Shown: positions 36,619 to 48,374, numbered from the stretch's first letter. The stretch is DNA of 64,000 nucleotides from Parasponia andersonii (GCA_002914805.1 JXTB01000065.1:709440-773439); one strand, 5' to 3'. Numbers and translations: made by a program. Notes: generated from the letters alone by a model not told the origin.

Positions 36619-39600
36619 TCACGAACGGACTCGTAGGGAGACATCGGAGTGGTAGTGCCCTGTTTGTTCCCGGTAAGAGCCGAGCCCAGGCCTTTTCCTT
36701 TGCAACGACGGGTCCAAACAATGGTCGACCAATCCCTGGAGCTGGTTCCGAGCGCGGTCAAATTTGGGATCGGAGAAGTCCAGCCACACGCGCAGGTCGA
36801 ACTCTGCCAAAACAAGTCATAACAGAAGTTATAGCTCCGTAAAACCGGATGAGTCAAAGCTCGCATCCCTATCTCCAGAACTAATCTTGACAGTCATGGC
36901 TTGAGGAGGACTCACTAATAGTCCAAAATCGTGTTCATCCGAGTCATCCACAATTATTTATACAGATGACTACAACAAGGTTTAACTTTACCCCGGACGC
37001 AGTTAACAAAGAAAAAGAAAATAGACTAAAGAGAATTGCATTGTTCTTATTATTTATACGAAGGGTTACAATGAGGGTCAGCTTTACAAATGTACAAAAT
37101 TAGGGACCCTAATTACCTCTGGCCAGGGGAGCGTGGCCAGTCCCGGTGCTTGGACCAGCCCCGGTGGAGGGTGGCGTACCAGGGTCGGATTCATTACTGG
37201 ATGCAATGACTACACCAGACCCCTTACCAGTTGAGACCCCGAGACCAGGCTGACTGCCAGGGGCTTCCAAAGTTCGATCTGGCAGAGCAGAAACGGAGAT
37301 AAGCTCTTTAGCACCAGAGGCGGATGTAGAGGGCCCGTCCTTTTCCGCAGCAAGCATCTTCAGCACGTCAGCCGGGTACGTGATGCTGATCTCATCCCCA
37401 AGCTGCTGCATATAGTGCTTGACGGAATAGTGGTCTCTCTCGACGTCTTTCTGCTCGTCGAACTGGTCTGGCATTACCACCTCAGCATGGCCTTCGAACT
37501 CTCTATTCTCCTAGCTAGACCTGTAACTTTCCGCAGAAAGAACGTCCACCTGCCTCTGGTACCTCGTTTTCAGTTTCTTCACGTCTGCCAGCCTATCATT
37601 CAGTGCCGCCAGCCTGAGCTCCGCTTGCCGCTGCAATAAGTCGACCAAAAAAGTGTTAATGCCGGCAAGGTCCTTGTTGTGTTTGCGAGACATCTCCACA
37701 TGAGCACCCATCAGATTTTTGTGATCCAAGAAGAGATATCGATTTACCTTGTTGGACCGGTCAAGTCTGCATTGCAGAGAGTGGACCTCTAGCTTGGCTT
37801 TCGCCTCGGCTTTCCTCGCTTCTTTGGCGTTATCAACAGCCCTATCACGAGTGACGAAAGCTAGTCCCATCTTTGTCCCCGCACTATGCAATTCTTGCTC
37901 CTTGACCCTTAGCTCGTTCTAAGCCAATTTGGCGGCCTCAGATTGAGCAAGTTTGTCGGCCTCCATCTCGACTAGTCTCCCAGCCAGCTCCTCGTGCCTG
38001 GTCCTCTCGATACTCAGAGTGTGAGCCACCACGCTGCTGACCCTCGCCTCCTCGAGGCTCCGATATAAATCGAAGTCAGACCTCAACTCGGCAAGGGCGG
38101 CCTCACTGCGCTCAGCCGGTGTAGTGCGGGAGCTTAGCTCCTCAGTCAAATCCCTGACGCGAGAAGAATAGAAAGACCGGATGGCGGCCAGCTGCAAGTT
38201 AAACAAAAAAGGGGGGGTCAGCGTCTAGCAAGGATGCTGAAAAACATAGAAGCAACCGAGTGGACCAAACCTGAGCGAAGGTACGGCTAGTGACAAGCTC
38301 GACGTTCTCTAAAGAGAGCGCCTCTAGCTCCGGCTCTGTGGCTGGATCCTCTCTTTAGGCGTTGCCCACGCCTGGGGAACACGGCTCCGCCTCGCTAGCT
38401 GTGAGGACATCCTCTCCCCTAGCTGGGCATGCCCTCGAAGCAGTGGCGGTAGGGACGGAGGAAAGCTCAGCGCCACCGAGAGCACCGTCGGCCACGGCGG
38501 GAGGTGGTGCATCTCCTCTTGGCGGGCCACTGCGCACGAACCTTTTTCTCCTTAAAAGGGTCAGCGTGGCCCCGTCGTCATCACTGTCAGACGAGGGGGC
38601 AACTCTGCCCCTCTTCTCCGCCCGGCCCTCTTCTTCGTTAGACGAGCCGACCTCGTGACGCCGCTTTATTGGGACCAGGGGAGGGGAAGATAGCCGAGAC
38701 TTCAACCTCAGAGCCTCCCCACTGAGCTCTGCGATCTCCCCACCGAGGCAAGTAGCACCCAATTTCGAACCGTAGTCAGGGGTGGACGAGGTTGCTGCAG
38801 CAGACCCCCCAGCCAGACTCAGGGGCATCTCCTCGTCATATATGATCCTTGTGGCAGGCGTTCCCTTGGATAGAGGTCCGCCTGCGTCGGAGCGAGGGAC
38901 CGCGGGCACTTCATCTCCTGAGGGCACCAAGAGATGCCGACCAGCGGGTACCTTGGAGTGAGCCTTATGTCCCGCGGCTCCCCTTTGATGGGGGAGGGGT
39001 CAGCCGATGGGCCTGTCTCAGAACCTGCAAAGAACAAGCAACATGTTTAGGTCACGGCCATAATCTGACCCACAAAGCTCAAGGATGCAAAAATGAACCC
39101 ACCCCTAGCCTTCTTGGGGGCGGCGGCTTCCTCCCTACAGAGCCTGACGCACTCTTCGGCCATAAACCTCACAGCTTCCTCGCGCTCGTGACTAGACGGC
39201 GCCACCAGGTCATTGGAGCCTGCCAATTGGCTTGAAGCTGCAACATGCCGACCTACCATTGCGATTCAATCATGCTCGTTCCGGCAGAATCGGTTCAGGG
39301 CAGAGGCATCAAGTCGGTACGTAGGTGCTTTGTGATGACCCAGGTATCTAGAGGGAAGGGAAGGTATGAAACCATCCTGGGCATCATATTCATTACCAAG
39401 GGGTTGAGAACGGCCTGGATGTGTCGGCAGTCCCCAAAAGATCCGAAGATAACGATCCTCTCCAGGCCTTTGAGCTGCCTCGCCGACTAATGCGGCTCGA
39501 ACCTGTTCTCTTCTGCCGAGGCTGCACAAGACAAAATAACGTGAGCAATAACAGACGAGGAGAATATAGACTCGAAAATCACGACCTAGCACTTACCCAA

Positions 39601-40129
39601 GGGGAATTTGGAAGTGCTCGCCATTCACCCAAGGGGAGCACCATGCCCCTCTAACGGCGTATAGCCTAGCGTGGGAGTCCTATTGCTTGTTTGACCTCGG
39701 CAAGCCCCAGAAGATATGAGATCCCGATAGCGGTTGGAGGTAAAAGGTGGGGTAAGAACTCTTCTTGGGGATGAGGGTGAGTTTGTAAGCATAAAAAACC
39801 ACCTCCAGGTCGATATGCAGGTTATAGAGAACTGACAGGGCAGAAAGCCCCATCAGAATCATGATCCCGTTTGCGTTTAACTGCATTGGATAGATCCTCA
39901 TCAAAGCGAAGAATTGGTGGATCAAAGAAGGAAGAGGGAATCGTAGCCATTCCAGGTGTTTTCTGCCCAGGATAATAGAGCCTTCGGAGGCAGAGGGATG
40001 AAGATACCAATCCGCGGGGCCCTCGACCCTTTGCAGCATCACTCCACCAGGGAGGCAGAGCTGTCTCCTCAGTGAATTCAACTCCGAATCCATGATGGGG
40101 CACAATTCCTGATCTTGACACGAAGCCAT
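36619..40129 (-). pseudogene. Antisense multi-exon gene inside the gypsy element (Transposase_28-like N-terminus, coiled-coil tail)
   Basis: Read on the minus strand, opposite to gag-pol. The first exon starts MASCQDQELCP and resembles the 'putative gypsy type transposon' domain (Pfam Transposase_28 in my reading), with landmarks CLPGG, RFPLPSLIHQFF and QLNANG. A Ser/Asp/Glu-rich, probably disordered part with KRRHEVGSSNEEEGRAEKRG follows. Next is a long Ala/Glu/Arg/Leu-rich coiled coil (37511-38190), then a Ser/Gly/Thr-rich tail. Four introns fit GT-AG rules: 39596-39522, 39102-39025, 38270-38192 and 37116-36804. The last joins an additional exon (36803-36619) with EFDLRVWLDFSDPK. Two in-frame TAG stops (37919, 37511), frame shifts in exon 2 and one near 38980 mark decay. 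Antisense genes at this position are known in Tat-type elements such as maize Grande. Function unknown. Confidence 0.7.
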
Positions 40130-40250
40130 TGTTCTGGATAAGATCGAAAGAGCAAAAGTCTCTAGAAGGAAGGAAGTCGGAAACCCTAGGATTTTATGAG
40201 GCTAGAATGATTGAAGATTTTAGTAAAGTAGCAAATGAGCGTAAGTGCAG

Positions 40251-40259
40251 CTTTTATAG
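40251..40259 (-). promoter_or_regulatory. TATA box of the antisense gene
   Basis: On the minus strand the sequence reads CTATAAAAG, an excellent plant TATA box, about 120 bp upstream of the antisense ATG (40129-40127) and outside the LTR. This places the start of the antisense transcript near 40220 with a leader of about 90 bases. Activity is inferred. Confidence 0.6.
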
Positions 40260-40450
40260 AGGGGAAGCCGAAGAGTTTTTTTGGAAAAGGGGAGAGCAAA
40301 GGAGATCGAACAGTCAGAACTTCGAAACTTAAAAATTTCGTGACATGGGATGGCGTGCCTCTGCATCGGCAAGGGGGAGCCACGTGTATCCCCCAAATTG
40401 GAAGAACAGATAAACGATTTCCCCACTTGATAGATACGAATCCATCAAGT

Positions 40451-40466
40451 TGGGAAATGGGGGCAA
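40451..40466 (+). promoter_or_regulatory. Polypurine tract of the gypsy element
   Basis: TGGGAAATGGGGGCAA lies immediately before the 3' LTR. It is where plus-strand DNA synthesis would be primed. Confidence 0.65.
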
Positions 40467-40467
40467 T

Positions 40468-41294
40468 TATGGGACCTGTTCCCAAATCATACACCACATG
40501 GACGATTAAGTGGCAGAACAAGTCACGAGTAGGGCCCACCGTCTGACATGTGTTAAGAGTGACTAGCTAAAGGCCACGGGAGTTGCACATGATACCACAT
40601 CGTCCATTGGGCTGTCCGAGGTTAGGGTCGATCCCATCCCAGACCCTGGATGGACTCGGCCCAGTCCGATTCTTACCTCGACAGCTGGGGGGTCGGAAGC
40701 CCCAAGGGTCTTCGACCAGAATACAATGAAAAGCAACTCACAGCTCCAGACCCAGACAGAGCATTTAATGCTATCCTGAGTAGGTGTGCGCAGGGGCAAG
40801 CCGTCCTGACAGAATGACGATTTGTCCAAATCTCGCCCCTGACAGACTCGAGCCATAGGAGACTGCGGAAACCAGGCTACAGTGGTACAGGGGAGATCGC
40901 AGTAATCTCGGCCCGTGACCTCTGGAAAAAACCTAGAGGAAAAAGGTACTCAATCCTGAGATTGTAAACCGGGTGGTTGACAATCTCAGGACTATACATA
41001 TATGAGCCATACGTTCCCAAAAAGAGGTATGTACGCTTACAAAAAAAAGTATAAAAAAAGCTTACGAGCAAGAAACAAATATATACTCATATAGAACTAA
41101 ATCTTTGCTACCCTAAATCAAAGAAAGACCACTGACTTAAGCATCGAAGAGTCTTTGCAGGTGGTAATCCCCGCCTCTCCGACCCTGCCTGGAGTTCAGA
41201 GCACTTTGGGATAGCGAGGACACGTGGACAGTTGGAGGATACAACATCAGCGGTTCAGAGATACGTAGATGGCTGGTGAGAAACCGCTCCAACA
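40468..41294 (+). repeat. 3' LTR of the gypsy element
   Basis: Partner of 32502-33330. It begins TATGGGACC, ends GCTCCAACA, and is followed directly by the CTCAG duplication and the resumed LINE sequence. Confidence 0.92.
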
Positions 41295-41750
41295 CTCAGT
41301 TTACTTGGAGGCAAAGAAAAGGAGGAGTTTTATTTCAACACTTTTGTCTTGATAGACCTTTGGCCTCAGTGGAATGGAGGAGTATGTTTTTGAAAGCTAC
41401 AATTTGCATCCTACCTTATACAGTTTCAGATCATAATCTAATTCAACTCAATACTTTGGGTAAGCACTCGTCCCTTTCTTATCGTTTCAAGTTTGAGGCC
41501 ATGTGGGTTCGTGATATTCGTAGTCATTGTGTAGTTAAAAGGGTTTAGAATTTTACTTCCCATTCACACCCACCTACAAGACTATTATACAAAACTAAAG
41601 TAACTAAAAATGTCCTTCAAAGTGGAATTAGGCCAAATTTGGGAAGGTACAATCGAAAATTTCTAAGCTTAAAAAAACACTTAATAGCTTGCAGCCAAGT
41701 GATCCCAATATCTAGAACATGGCTTTTGAGAAAGAAATTAACCTTAAGCA
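41295..41750 (+). pseudogene. L1-type LINE, segment 2 (endonuclease C-terminus)
   Basis: Begins with the duplicated CTCAG and reads FTWRQRKGG, CLDRPLASVEWRS and YTVSDHNLIQL. The SDH motif is the conserved end of the L1 apurinic-type endonuclease that nicks the target DNA. A stop at 41548 breaks the frame in the following linker. The segment ends at the hAT-like insertion after KEINLK. Confidence 0.85.
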
Positions 41751-42287
41751 AGAGATGTAAAGTGGGTCGGCTCATATTTGATAAGTCCATGCAAGCTTTG
41801 TACTAGGCCTAGGCCTGGCCCGCCTAAAATATAGTCCGACGCATATTCTTATTAAGAGGTCTAGCCTAACCTATATTTTATACGAGTCTAAATAGGTCAT
41901 GCTTAAATGTGTCGTGCCTATGTGGGCTGAATATGAGTCATAATGTGAGCCTAATTTCACTATTATTCTATACTTTAAAATATCAAATATGGGCCTACAA
42001 CTTATTCATATTCTTTTAAAATTTGAATAAATTGAAAATAAACAAAAATAGGTAGATAAATAACATTAAAAGTATATAAATGAAATTATTTAAAATTATA
42101 AACAAATTGACTAAATGCGGGTCTAATGTGGGCTGGGCCAGGCTTGTGGATCTATGACTAAGGCCTAGCCTGGCCCATACTTATATGTAACGGGTCAACC
42201 TATACCCATATAATGTGAGCCTAAGACAAGTTAGTATCATGCTTTTTTTTTTTTTCAGAATATGGGTTGGCCCACATTGAAATCTCT
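41751..42287. mobile_element. hAT-like non-autonomous element inside the LINE
   Basis: The left end AGAGATGTAAAGTGGGTCGG matches the right end read in reverse (AGAGATTTCAATGTGGGCCA) as a diverged terminal inverted repeat. The interior is rich in aggcctggcc and gtgggctgggcc words, typical of plant hAT MITEs. The LINE frame resumes just after it with ELNEMLVREEIMWRPKSR. I could not see a clear 8-bp duplication, so the exact borders may be off by a few bases. Confidence 0.72.
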
Positions 42288-43231
42288 ACTTTGAGCTAAA
42301 TGAAATGCTTGTCAGAGAAGAAATAATGTGGAGGCCGAAATCCAGAGTTAAATGGGGGTGGAGGGTGAGAGGTACACTCGTTATTATTTCCTCTCCATTG
42401 TGATCTTTCATTGACTATGTTAAAGATAATAATGGAAACTGGTTAGAAAATAAAAAGAGGATTTTAGAAATGTTATCTATCAAAAATACCATAATATCTT
42501 TTCAACTGCTAGATGTGTGTGCCTCTTGGACCTTTAGGATATGGTTCAACCTTCTTAACTGATGTCAAAGAATCATTGTCAAAAATCCCATACGAGGAGG
42601 ATATAAAAGGGGCGTTGTTTGAATTTTATCCTAATAAGACACCAGGACTTGAGGGGTTGCTTCCACATGTTTAGTGTGCTTAGTAGTCTACTATTCCTTT
42701 TGACTTAGATGCCTCAATTGGAGATTTTTTCATTGTAGGGAAGATCCTACCCTCAACAAATGAAACAAATATAGTCTTAGTTCTAAAGGTGGAACTGCTT
42801 ACAAAATTGGATGACTACCGACCTATTAGTTTGTACAACACCGTATACAAAGTCATATCTACGATTCTAGCTAATAGAATGAAGCCATTTTTATCTTTTA
42901 TCACCTCTCTAATCTAGAGTGCTTTTGTAAAAGGCCACTCTATTGTAGACAATTCAATGGTAATACGAGAGATCTTTCATACTATGAAGAAGGAAAAAAA
43001 AAGGCACTAGCAGGCTCGTACTACTGAAACTTGATATGGAAAAAGCTTATGATCACTTGGAATAGGATTTCATCCATATTGCTCTTACCTATTTCGGTTT
43101 CCCCTTAATTTTTGTTCATTGGATCTTAGAATGTATGTCTACTAAGATGTCTACTATAATCCTGAATAGTAGCCTGACTAGTAAGATTATTCCCAAATAG
43201 GACCTCTGCTAAGGGGATCCTATGTCGCCCT
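42288..43231 (+). pseudogene. L1-type LINE, segment 3 (reverse transcriptase, N-terminal half)
   Basis: Reads MWRPKSRVKW, then with stops and shifts DDYRPISLYNTVYKVIST, ILANRMKPFLSF, SAFVKGHSIVDNSMV, LLKLDMEKAYDHLE and GDPMSP. These are the fingers and palm motifs of a plant L1 reverse transcriptase, including the first catalytic Asp in KLDMEKAYD. The segment ends at GCCCT, the target of the solo LTR. Confidence 0.9.
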
Positions 43232-45376
43232 TGTAAAAACCCGGATTTTAGAGGGTAATTTGGACAATTTATCAATTTTTCAGATAAAATATTGTGGGGA
43301 TTAAATTTCAAAAATTTTGTGTAGAGGGACTAAATTGTAATTTTTGGGGACTAGATTGAGAGATATTTGAAATTTAGAAACTTATGTGCAATTTTTGAAA
43401 AATTGCACAGCCCTATAAGACAGGGCCACGTGCCCTGTCCTTTTCTTTTCTCTCTCTCTCTCTCCTCTCTCTTCTCCCCTGATCTCTCTCTCTCTCTGCG
43501 TTTCTCAGCCGGAAGAAGCAGGAGCCGCTCTGGCCGTCGTCTGCCCGCGCCACCGACCGGCGTCGACTCGCCAGACCGCGCCGAAGCTCCGCCTTCCCTC
43601 ACTTGCAATGCCGGAAATCCTTCAAGTCGCCGTTTCGGTTTTTTCGTCACCGGCGACGATTCTGGCCACCATTCGATCTCCAACCGGTCTCGTTGGATTC
43701 ATCTCGTCTCAAGGATCATCAAGGTAGATATATCTCAACCCCATTTTGCCTGAGTTTAAGTTTGACTTTTTAATCTGACCGTTAGATTGTGTTTTTGTTG
43801 TCATTTTTGAAATGTACTCGGAAAATGGAGAAGTTTGATATATATATATATATATATTGCATATGTTGGTGATCGGCATGGAAATCGAGATTGAACGGTC
43901 GAGATTTGCCTCGGTTTACATGCCACCGGCTCGGTGTGGGCTCAGATCTGAATTGGACAAGTTATATGTCTAACTTAGCTATTATGGGTGCTAGGAATTC
44001 AGCGAAGAGGTCCGTTTGTGGAATTGAAGCTCTGGTTAGAAGTTGGTTTTTCGCAAGAGGACGATCGAGGGCTTGGAATTAGTTCCCGACCCTCCGGACG
44101 ATCGTCAACGACACCTTGACGATTCAATAGCGTGGTATTGCTGTTCGAGTAAGATAGGGATTCAATTACCTGTGTTTTATATCGTTTTCGAATAAAACTT
44201 ATTTTTTCTGTAATATATGAGAACAAATGTGATTTTTAGTTTCTCAAATATCTATGATGGGAATTAGTTATATGAGATATATACTGTATTGCTCTGGGAA
44301 TTTTCTGAGTGCAGGTTATTTTAGGTATATTAAAAATAGGGTTGTTATGCTGCCCATTTTTCTATAAAATCCTAGTACGCTAATTTTATTAAAAAACCAG
44401 AGCACGATTATTTTTACACTTCAAAACTATATCGCACGTGTCATAGGATCATACATGAGTACCGTGTTAGCATCATGGGTTTACAATGTGGCGCTGCGTG
44501 CCCCACTATCGGTGAAAGTCCGTAAACTCGCACGGAGTTTTGTTACTTCTGATTACCTCCCCATTTGACAGGCGTAGGCAATTCGGTTGCTCTTCTAGGT
44601 TTGGTAGGCGACCCATGGGTATCCCCTCCGGGTATGGGCTGAGGTATCAGGCAGGCTGTTAGGCATACTTAGTGCCATCATCCTGGGTTTCCACAGATGA
44701 GAGGATGAGAGCTCATGGGTATGGGTTGATTTGTATCATGTGCATCTGGATTGAATGGTTTTGATTACACTACTTTTTATATATATATGGATTTCCAGTT
44801 TGGATTATATATATATATATATGTATGTTTTGGACTAAACTAACCATGTAAGAATTTCCTATCATTAAAATATTTTCGATCGAGGTAATTATTTTTCCTA
44901 CTGGGCATTTTATGCTCACCCTCCTACCTTCTTCCTCAGATGGTGTCTAGTGCGATCTCGGTGATCAAGAAGAGTGAGAGGTCATCTTGATTGCAGTTTG
45001 TCTCTTGGTAATGCTAGAAGTTTTTCGTCTTAGTATTTGGATTGTTTGGGTCTTTTATTAGCATTGAACCAAGATTATTGCTTTCTATTTTGTCTACGAA
45101 CTTATGTATGTCATTCTGGTACTTGACTTTTGTTGTGGATGATAGTGATGCTTGGACTTTTATGTGACTTCATGATTTTTAATTATTATTCAGTCTATGT
45201 TTAATGGTGTATACGAACTATGAGAGTGATTCACGGGATGAAATTCCGATTATTTTATTTAAATAGACCGTTTTTATAAAAAACTAGAATTTTTGACACT
45301 TTTCAAATAAATCAAAGAATTTTCTACCTTTGTAAAATTCTCCTTCTGCTACTGGCTCAGATTTTGGGTCGTGACA
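43232..45376. mobile_element. Solo LTR of a chromovirus-type gypsy element
   Basis: Begins TGTAAAAACCCGG, ends GGTCGTGACA, and is flanked by the perfect 5-bp duplication GCCCT (43227-43231, 45377-45381). Removing it joins QGDPMSP to YLFILCSEIL of the LINE. The 2145-bp length, the TGTAA..CCCGG start, the GGTCGTGACA end and the CT-rich, GC-rich block at 43440-43720 fit LTRs of Tekay/Del-type chromoviruses. No internal region is present, so recombination between two LTRs probably removed it. Open frames in the GC-rich block (both strands, 43351-43753) are LTR sequence. Confidence 0.88.
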
Positions 45377-46002
45377 GCCCTACTTATTTATTTTGTGCAG
45401 TGAAATCTTATCCCAAATGCTTTTTCATACTGAAGCTAGTGGAGAAATTTATGGTATTAAAATCTCTAGAGGAGGCCGGAGTTTTAAGCATCTTCTTTTT
45501 GTTGACGATCTTTTCCTTTTTGGTCAGGCAACCATTCGTGAGGCTACCAGATTACAGAATTGCTTGTTGAAATATTGCGAATGGTCAGGACAAAAGGTAA
45601 ATGAGGTGAAATTCACAATGATGTTTAACAAGAACTTCTCTAGTAGAAATTTGCGAGAGATTATCGCATTTCTTCAGTTCAAAAGAGTTCAATCACTTGG
45701 GAAATATTTAGGCCTCCCTCTGATTTTTTTTGGCCTCCAAAATGAGAGGTTTACAATTCATTTGTAATAAGGTGTAGACAAGATTAGTTGGATGGAAGGG
45801 TCATGTTCTTTCTCGAGCATGGAGATCAGTGTTAGTTGAATCGGTAGCCATAGCTCTGCCAATTTATGCTTTTATAACGGTCCTCGTGCCTATAAAAATC
45901 GCAACAACTATTAATAATATAGTTCGAGATTTCTGGTGGGGGTGCTCCCTAGGAAAAAGAAATTTTTATCTGAAATCTTGGGACACTTTGTACTCCCCTA
46001 AA
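45377..46002 (+). pseudogene. L1-type LINE, segment 4 (reverse transcriptase, C-terminal half)
   Basis: The longest intact LINE frame (to 45767) reads YLFILCSEIL, SFKHLLFVDDLFLFGQ and LGKYLGLPL. FVDD (45498-45509) is the second catalytic Asp pair, usually FADD in this family. The text then continues with shifts through GWKGHVLSRAWRSVLVES and FWWGCSLGKRNFYLKSWDTL. It ends at CCCCTAAA, the target of the next insertion. Confidence 0.92.
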
Positions 46003-46752
46003 TAGGGTTGGCAATTTATGTCTACACATCGTGTTCGTGTCGTATAGATATATATGTGTAACAAGTAAATACTCAACCTGAATATGATCCGTTTATAAAT
46101 GGGTTAACACGACATGACTTGCGTAATCTATTTACTAGATAGGTTATATTGATACATGACCCATGACCAGCGAACATGACCCGTTTAATAAAGAGCATTA
46201 TAGAAATATGACCAAATTTTGAGCCTAATTCAAGTAAATATCTTTTTTTATCAAATGTTATAGTAAAATATCTGGTATATATGTTTATATACCAAGTGTA
46301 AAATTTTATATACCAAGTATAAAAAATTATATATCCAGTATATTTCAATACAACAACTGAAATCAGTAGATAACAAGATATATTATCTATTAAGTGCAAA
46401 AATTTATATACCTGAATATGTAGTTATAAAATTTTAAAAGTGAACATCTACTTAATTATATTTAAAATATTAGTCATCTTCTTAAATTTATCTTTAAAAT
46501 AAATGGGTCAGAAATTATGACATGACACGACACATTTATAAACGAGTGGATACGACATGACCCGTTTACTAAACAAGTCATTTTTGTGTTGGCGGTGTTG
46601 GCGGGTTCAACACGAACACGACCCGTTAATTAAACGGATCAATATCTCTAACCCGACCACGACATGAAGACGATTAAGCTAAACTTAAACTTATTAATTT
46701 CATGTGAGTTTTGGGTCGTGTTGTCGTGTCATGTCACAAATTGCCAGCCCAA
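46003..46752. mobile_element. hAT-like non-autonomous element, family member 1, inside the LINE
   Basis: Ends TAGGGTTGGCAATTT and, in reverse, TTGGGCTGGCAATTT form a 15-bp inverted repeat with two mismatches. It is flanked by 8-bp duplications CCCCTAAA (45995-46002) and CCCTTAAA (46753-46760), one mismatch. Removal restores the LINE reading SPKHLGGLGFYKTHE. The 750-bp interior contains many cgtgtcgtg and cacgacccg words and no transposase. Confidence 0.88.
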
Positions 46753-48374
46753 CCCTTAAACACTTAGGGGGATTAGGCTTCTATAAGACACACGAATCAA
46801 CTGATATTTCTTAGCAAAAAGTGGCTAACATATTTTTATTGGAACAAAATCTATCTGATCATCACCGATTCAAGCTAAGTATCTAAAGGATGAAGACTTC
46901 TTCTCTGTCTAAGCAAGCCCAACAGACTCTTGGACCTGTAAATTGATTTTGGCTACTAGAGATATCCTTTTTTAGAGAGCATGCAAAAAGATAAGGAATG
47001 GTCAATCTACTAATATTTGGAGGGATCCATGGGTGCCTTTTTTCGACGGGTACAAGCCTTAGCCAAAAGATAGCATACAGAGTTTTCCTAATTTAGAAGT
47101 GGCTGACTTGGTAACAAATGATAGAAGTTAGGATTTAATTAAACTAAATATTCTGTTTAATCTTGTTTCAGTAAAAGTAATTCTGAAGACACCAATACCA
47201 TCTTCTGGTGGTCCATCTGGTTCGTCATATGGGAAGTTCATTTTCAAGTCAGCATATCAAGCTTTACAACGGAGGTAACTCTCTATTAACCAAACAATGA
47301 TACCTTTGGTTTGCTGGCGGAACTTATGGAAGGCAAAAATCCACCCAAGACACAAGCTCCTCTGGTGGAGAATCCTTGCTAATCTGCTACTAGTGAGGTT
47401 TCGATATTTGATCTGACTTATGCCCAGTCTGTGACCAACATGAAGAATTTATATACCATCCCTTTTGGACATGTGAGCTACCCAAACACCTCTGATTTTC
47501 ATCCGTATGGGGTATCCAACTGGATTATCTCCAAGTTAGTTCTATTACAGATATTACAAACTTGTTTTTCTTAGATAATCAAATAATGAGACTGTTCGAT
47601 AAGTATAAAGACCATATTATACTGTTTGAATCTGTTTGCTTCGAGGGGAATTGACAAGAATAGAATTCCATTAGTCATAACAAACCCAAATCTGATATAG
47701 ATCAACCGGTGAGAAGGATCATGGCAGGCTACGACTTTTATTTGCAGGCTCTAAATTTAAACCAAGGTCTGGCTAACCCTAGACAAGATCCATGGCTACC
47801 CCTTCTGCGTCTATATCTTAAACTCAATGTAGATGCAACCATATAAGAAGAGTACTTTGTTGTTACAATAGTGGCTAGAAATACAGAGGGATCGATGACG
47901 AGTATATTGTCTAAGAAATATAGCGAAATCAATCCACTGATTGCAGAAGCTAAAGCCATCCATCCTTCTGGCCATCAATCATGCGATTGTCAATAATTAA
48001 TTGGAAATTTATACTGGTGGAGAGTGATTATAAGACTACTCTAGCTAGATTTGAAGGGAACGAAGAAGATTGTCACTAGGAGATTAAAGATCTCGTGTCC
48101 CAAGGGAAGATACTTCTTAGTTATTTTGATTTCCTTCAGTTCTTTATATTTATAGAGAGACTAATTTTGTAGTACATAACATGGCCCCTTGGGTCGTGTC
48201 AACTCTTTCTTTTGGCTATTTTTTAGTTTCTAATATTCCTTTTACGGTCTTTTCTAACCGATATATTAGTTTTGTTATTTTGTTGGTTAGAGTGGCTGTG
48301 GCTTTCCCCTCGAACCTTTTTGTTGCTCTTCTTTTTATTAAAGGCCCTCTTCAACCAAAAAATAAATACACTCG
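46753..48374 (+). pseudogene. L1-type LINE, segment 5 (connection, zinc-knuckle and RNase H, 3' end)
   Basis: Reads HLGGLGFYKTHE, then TNIWRDPWVP, FPNLEVADLV, FKSAYQALQRR and LWKAKIHPRHKLLWWRILA with an HPFWTCELP segment (zf-RVT-like). A C-terminal RNase H-like part follows (LKLNVDATI, ILSKKYSEINPLIAEAKA, FVVHNMAPWV). Stops and shifts are frequent. The 3' end is an A-rich tail (about 48354-48370). The RNase H-like end is typical of plant L1 elements. Confidence 0.85.

Larger units (their letters stand above)
32502..41294 (+). mobile_element. Ty3/gypsy retrotransposon, internally deleted, inserted in the LINE
   Basis: The element is bounded by two LTRs of 829 and 827 bp that are clearly related along their length, and by a 5-bp target duplication CTCAG (32497-32501 and 41295-41299). 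In order it has the 5' LTR, a primer site, a gag remnant, the RNase H end plus integrase, three tandem-repeat blocks, an antisense gene, a polypurine tract and the 3' LTR. Most of gag, protease and reverse transcriptase is missing, so it is non-autonomous. The integrase type, the primer site and the antisense gene between integrase and 3' LTR suggest the Tat lineage (the group of Grande, Retand and Ogre). That lineage call is inference. Confidence 0.93.

Noticed and set aside
38362..39235. Plus-strand frames of about 98-128 codons
   Set aside because: They are shadows of the GC-rich antisense gene. The splice sites and the coiled-coil frame fit the minus strand.
41276..41548. 90-codon frame as an independent gene
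   Set aside because: Its first codons lie in the gypsy 3' LTR and the remainder is LINE endonuclease with the SDH motif.
43351..43753. Overlapping GC-rich frames of 110 and 128 codons
   Set aside because: They lie in the CT-rich and GC-rich block of the solo LTR, run on both strands, and have no protein features. Typical LTR leader sequence.
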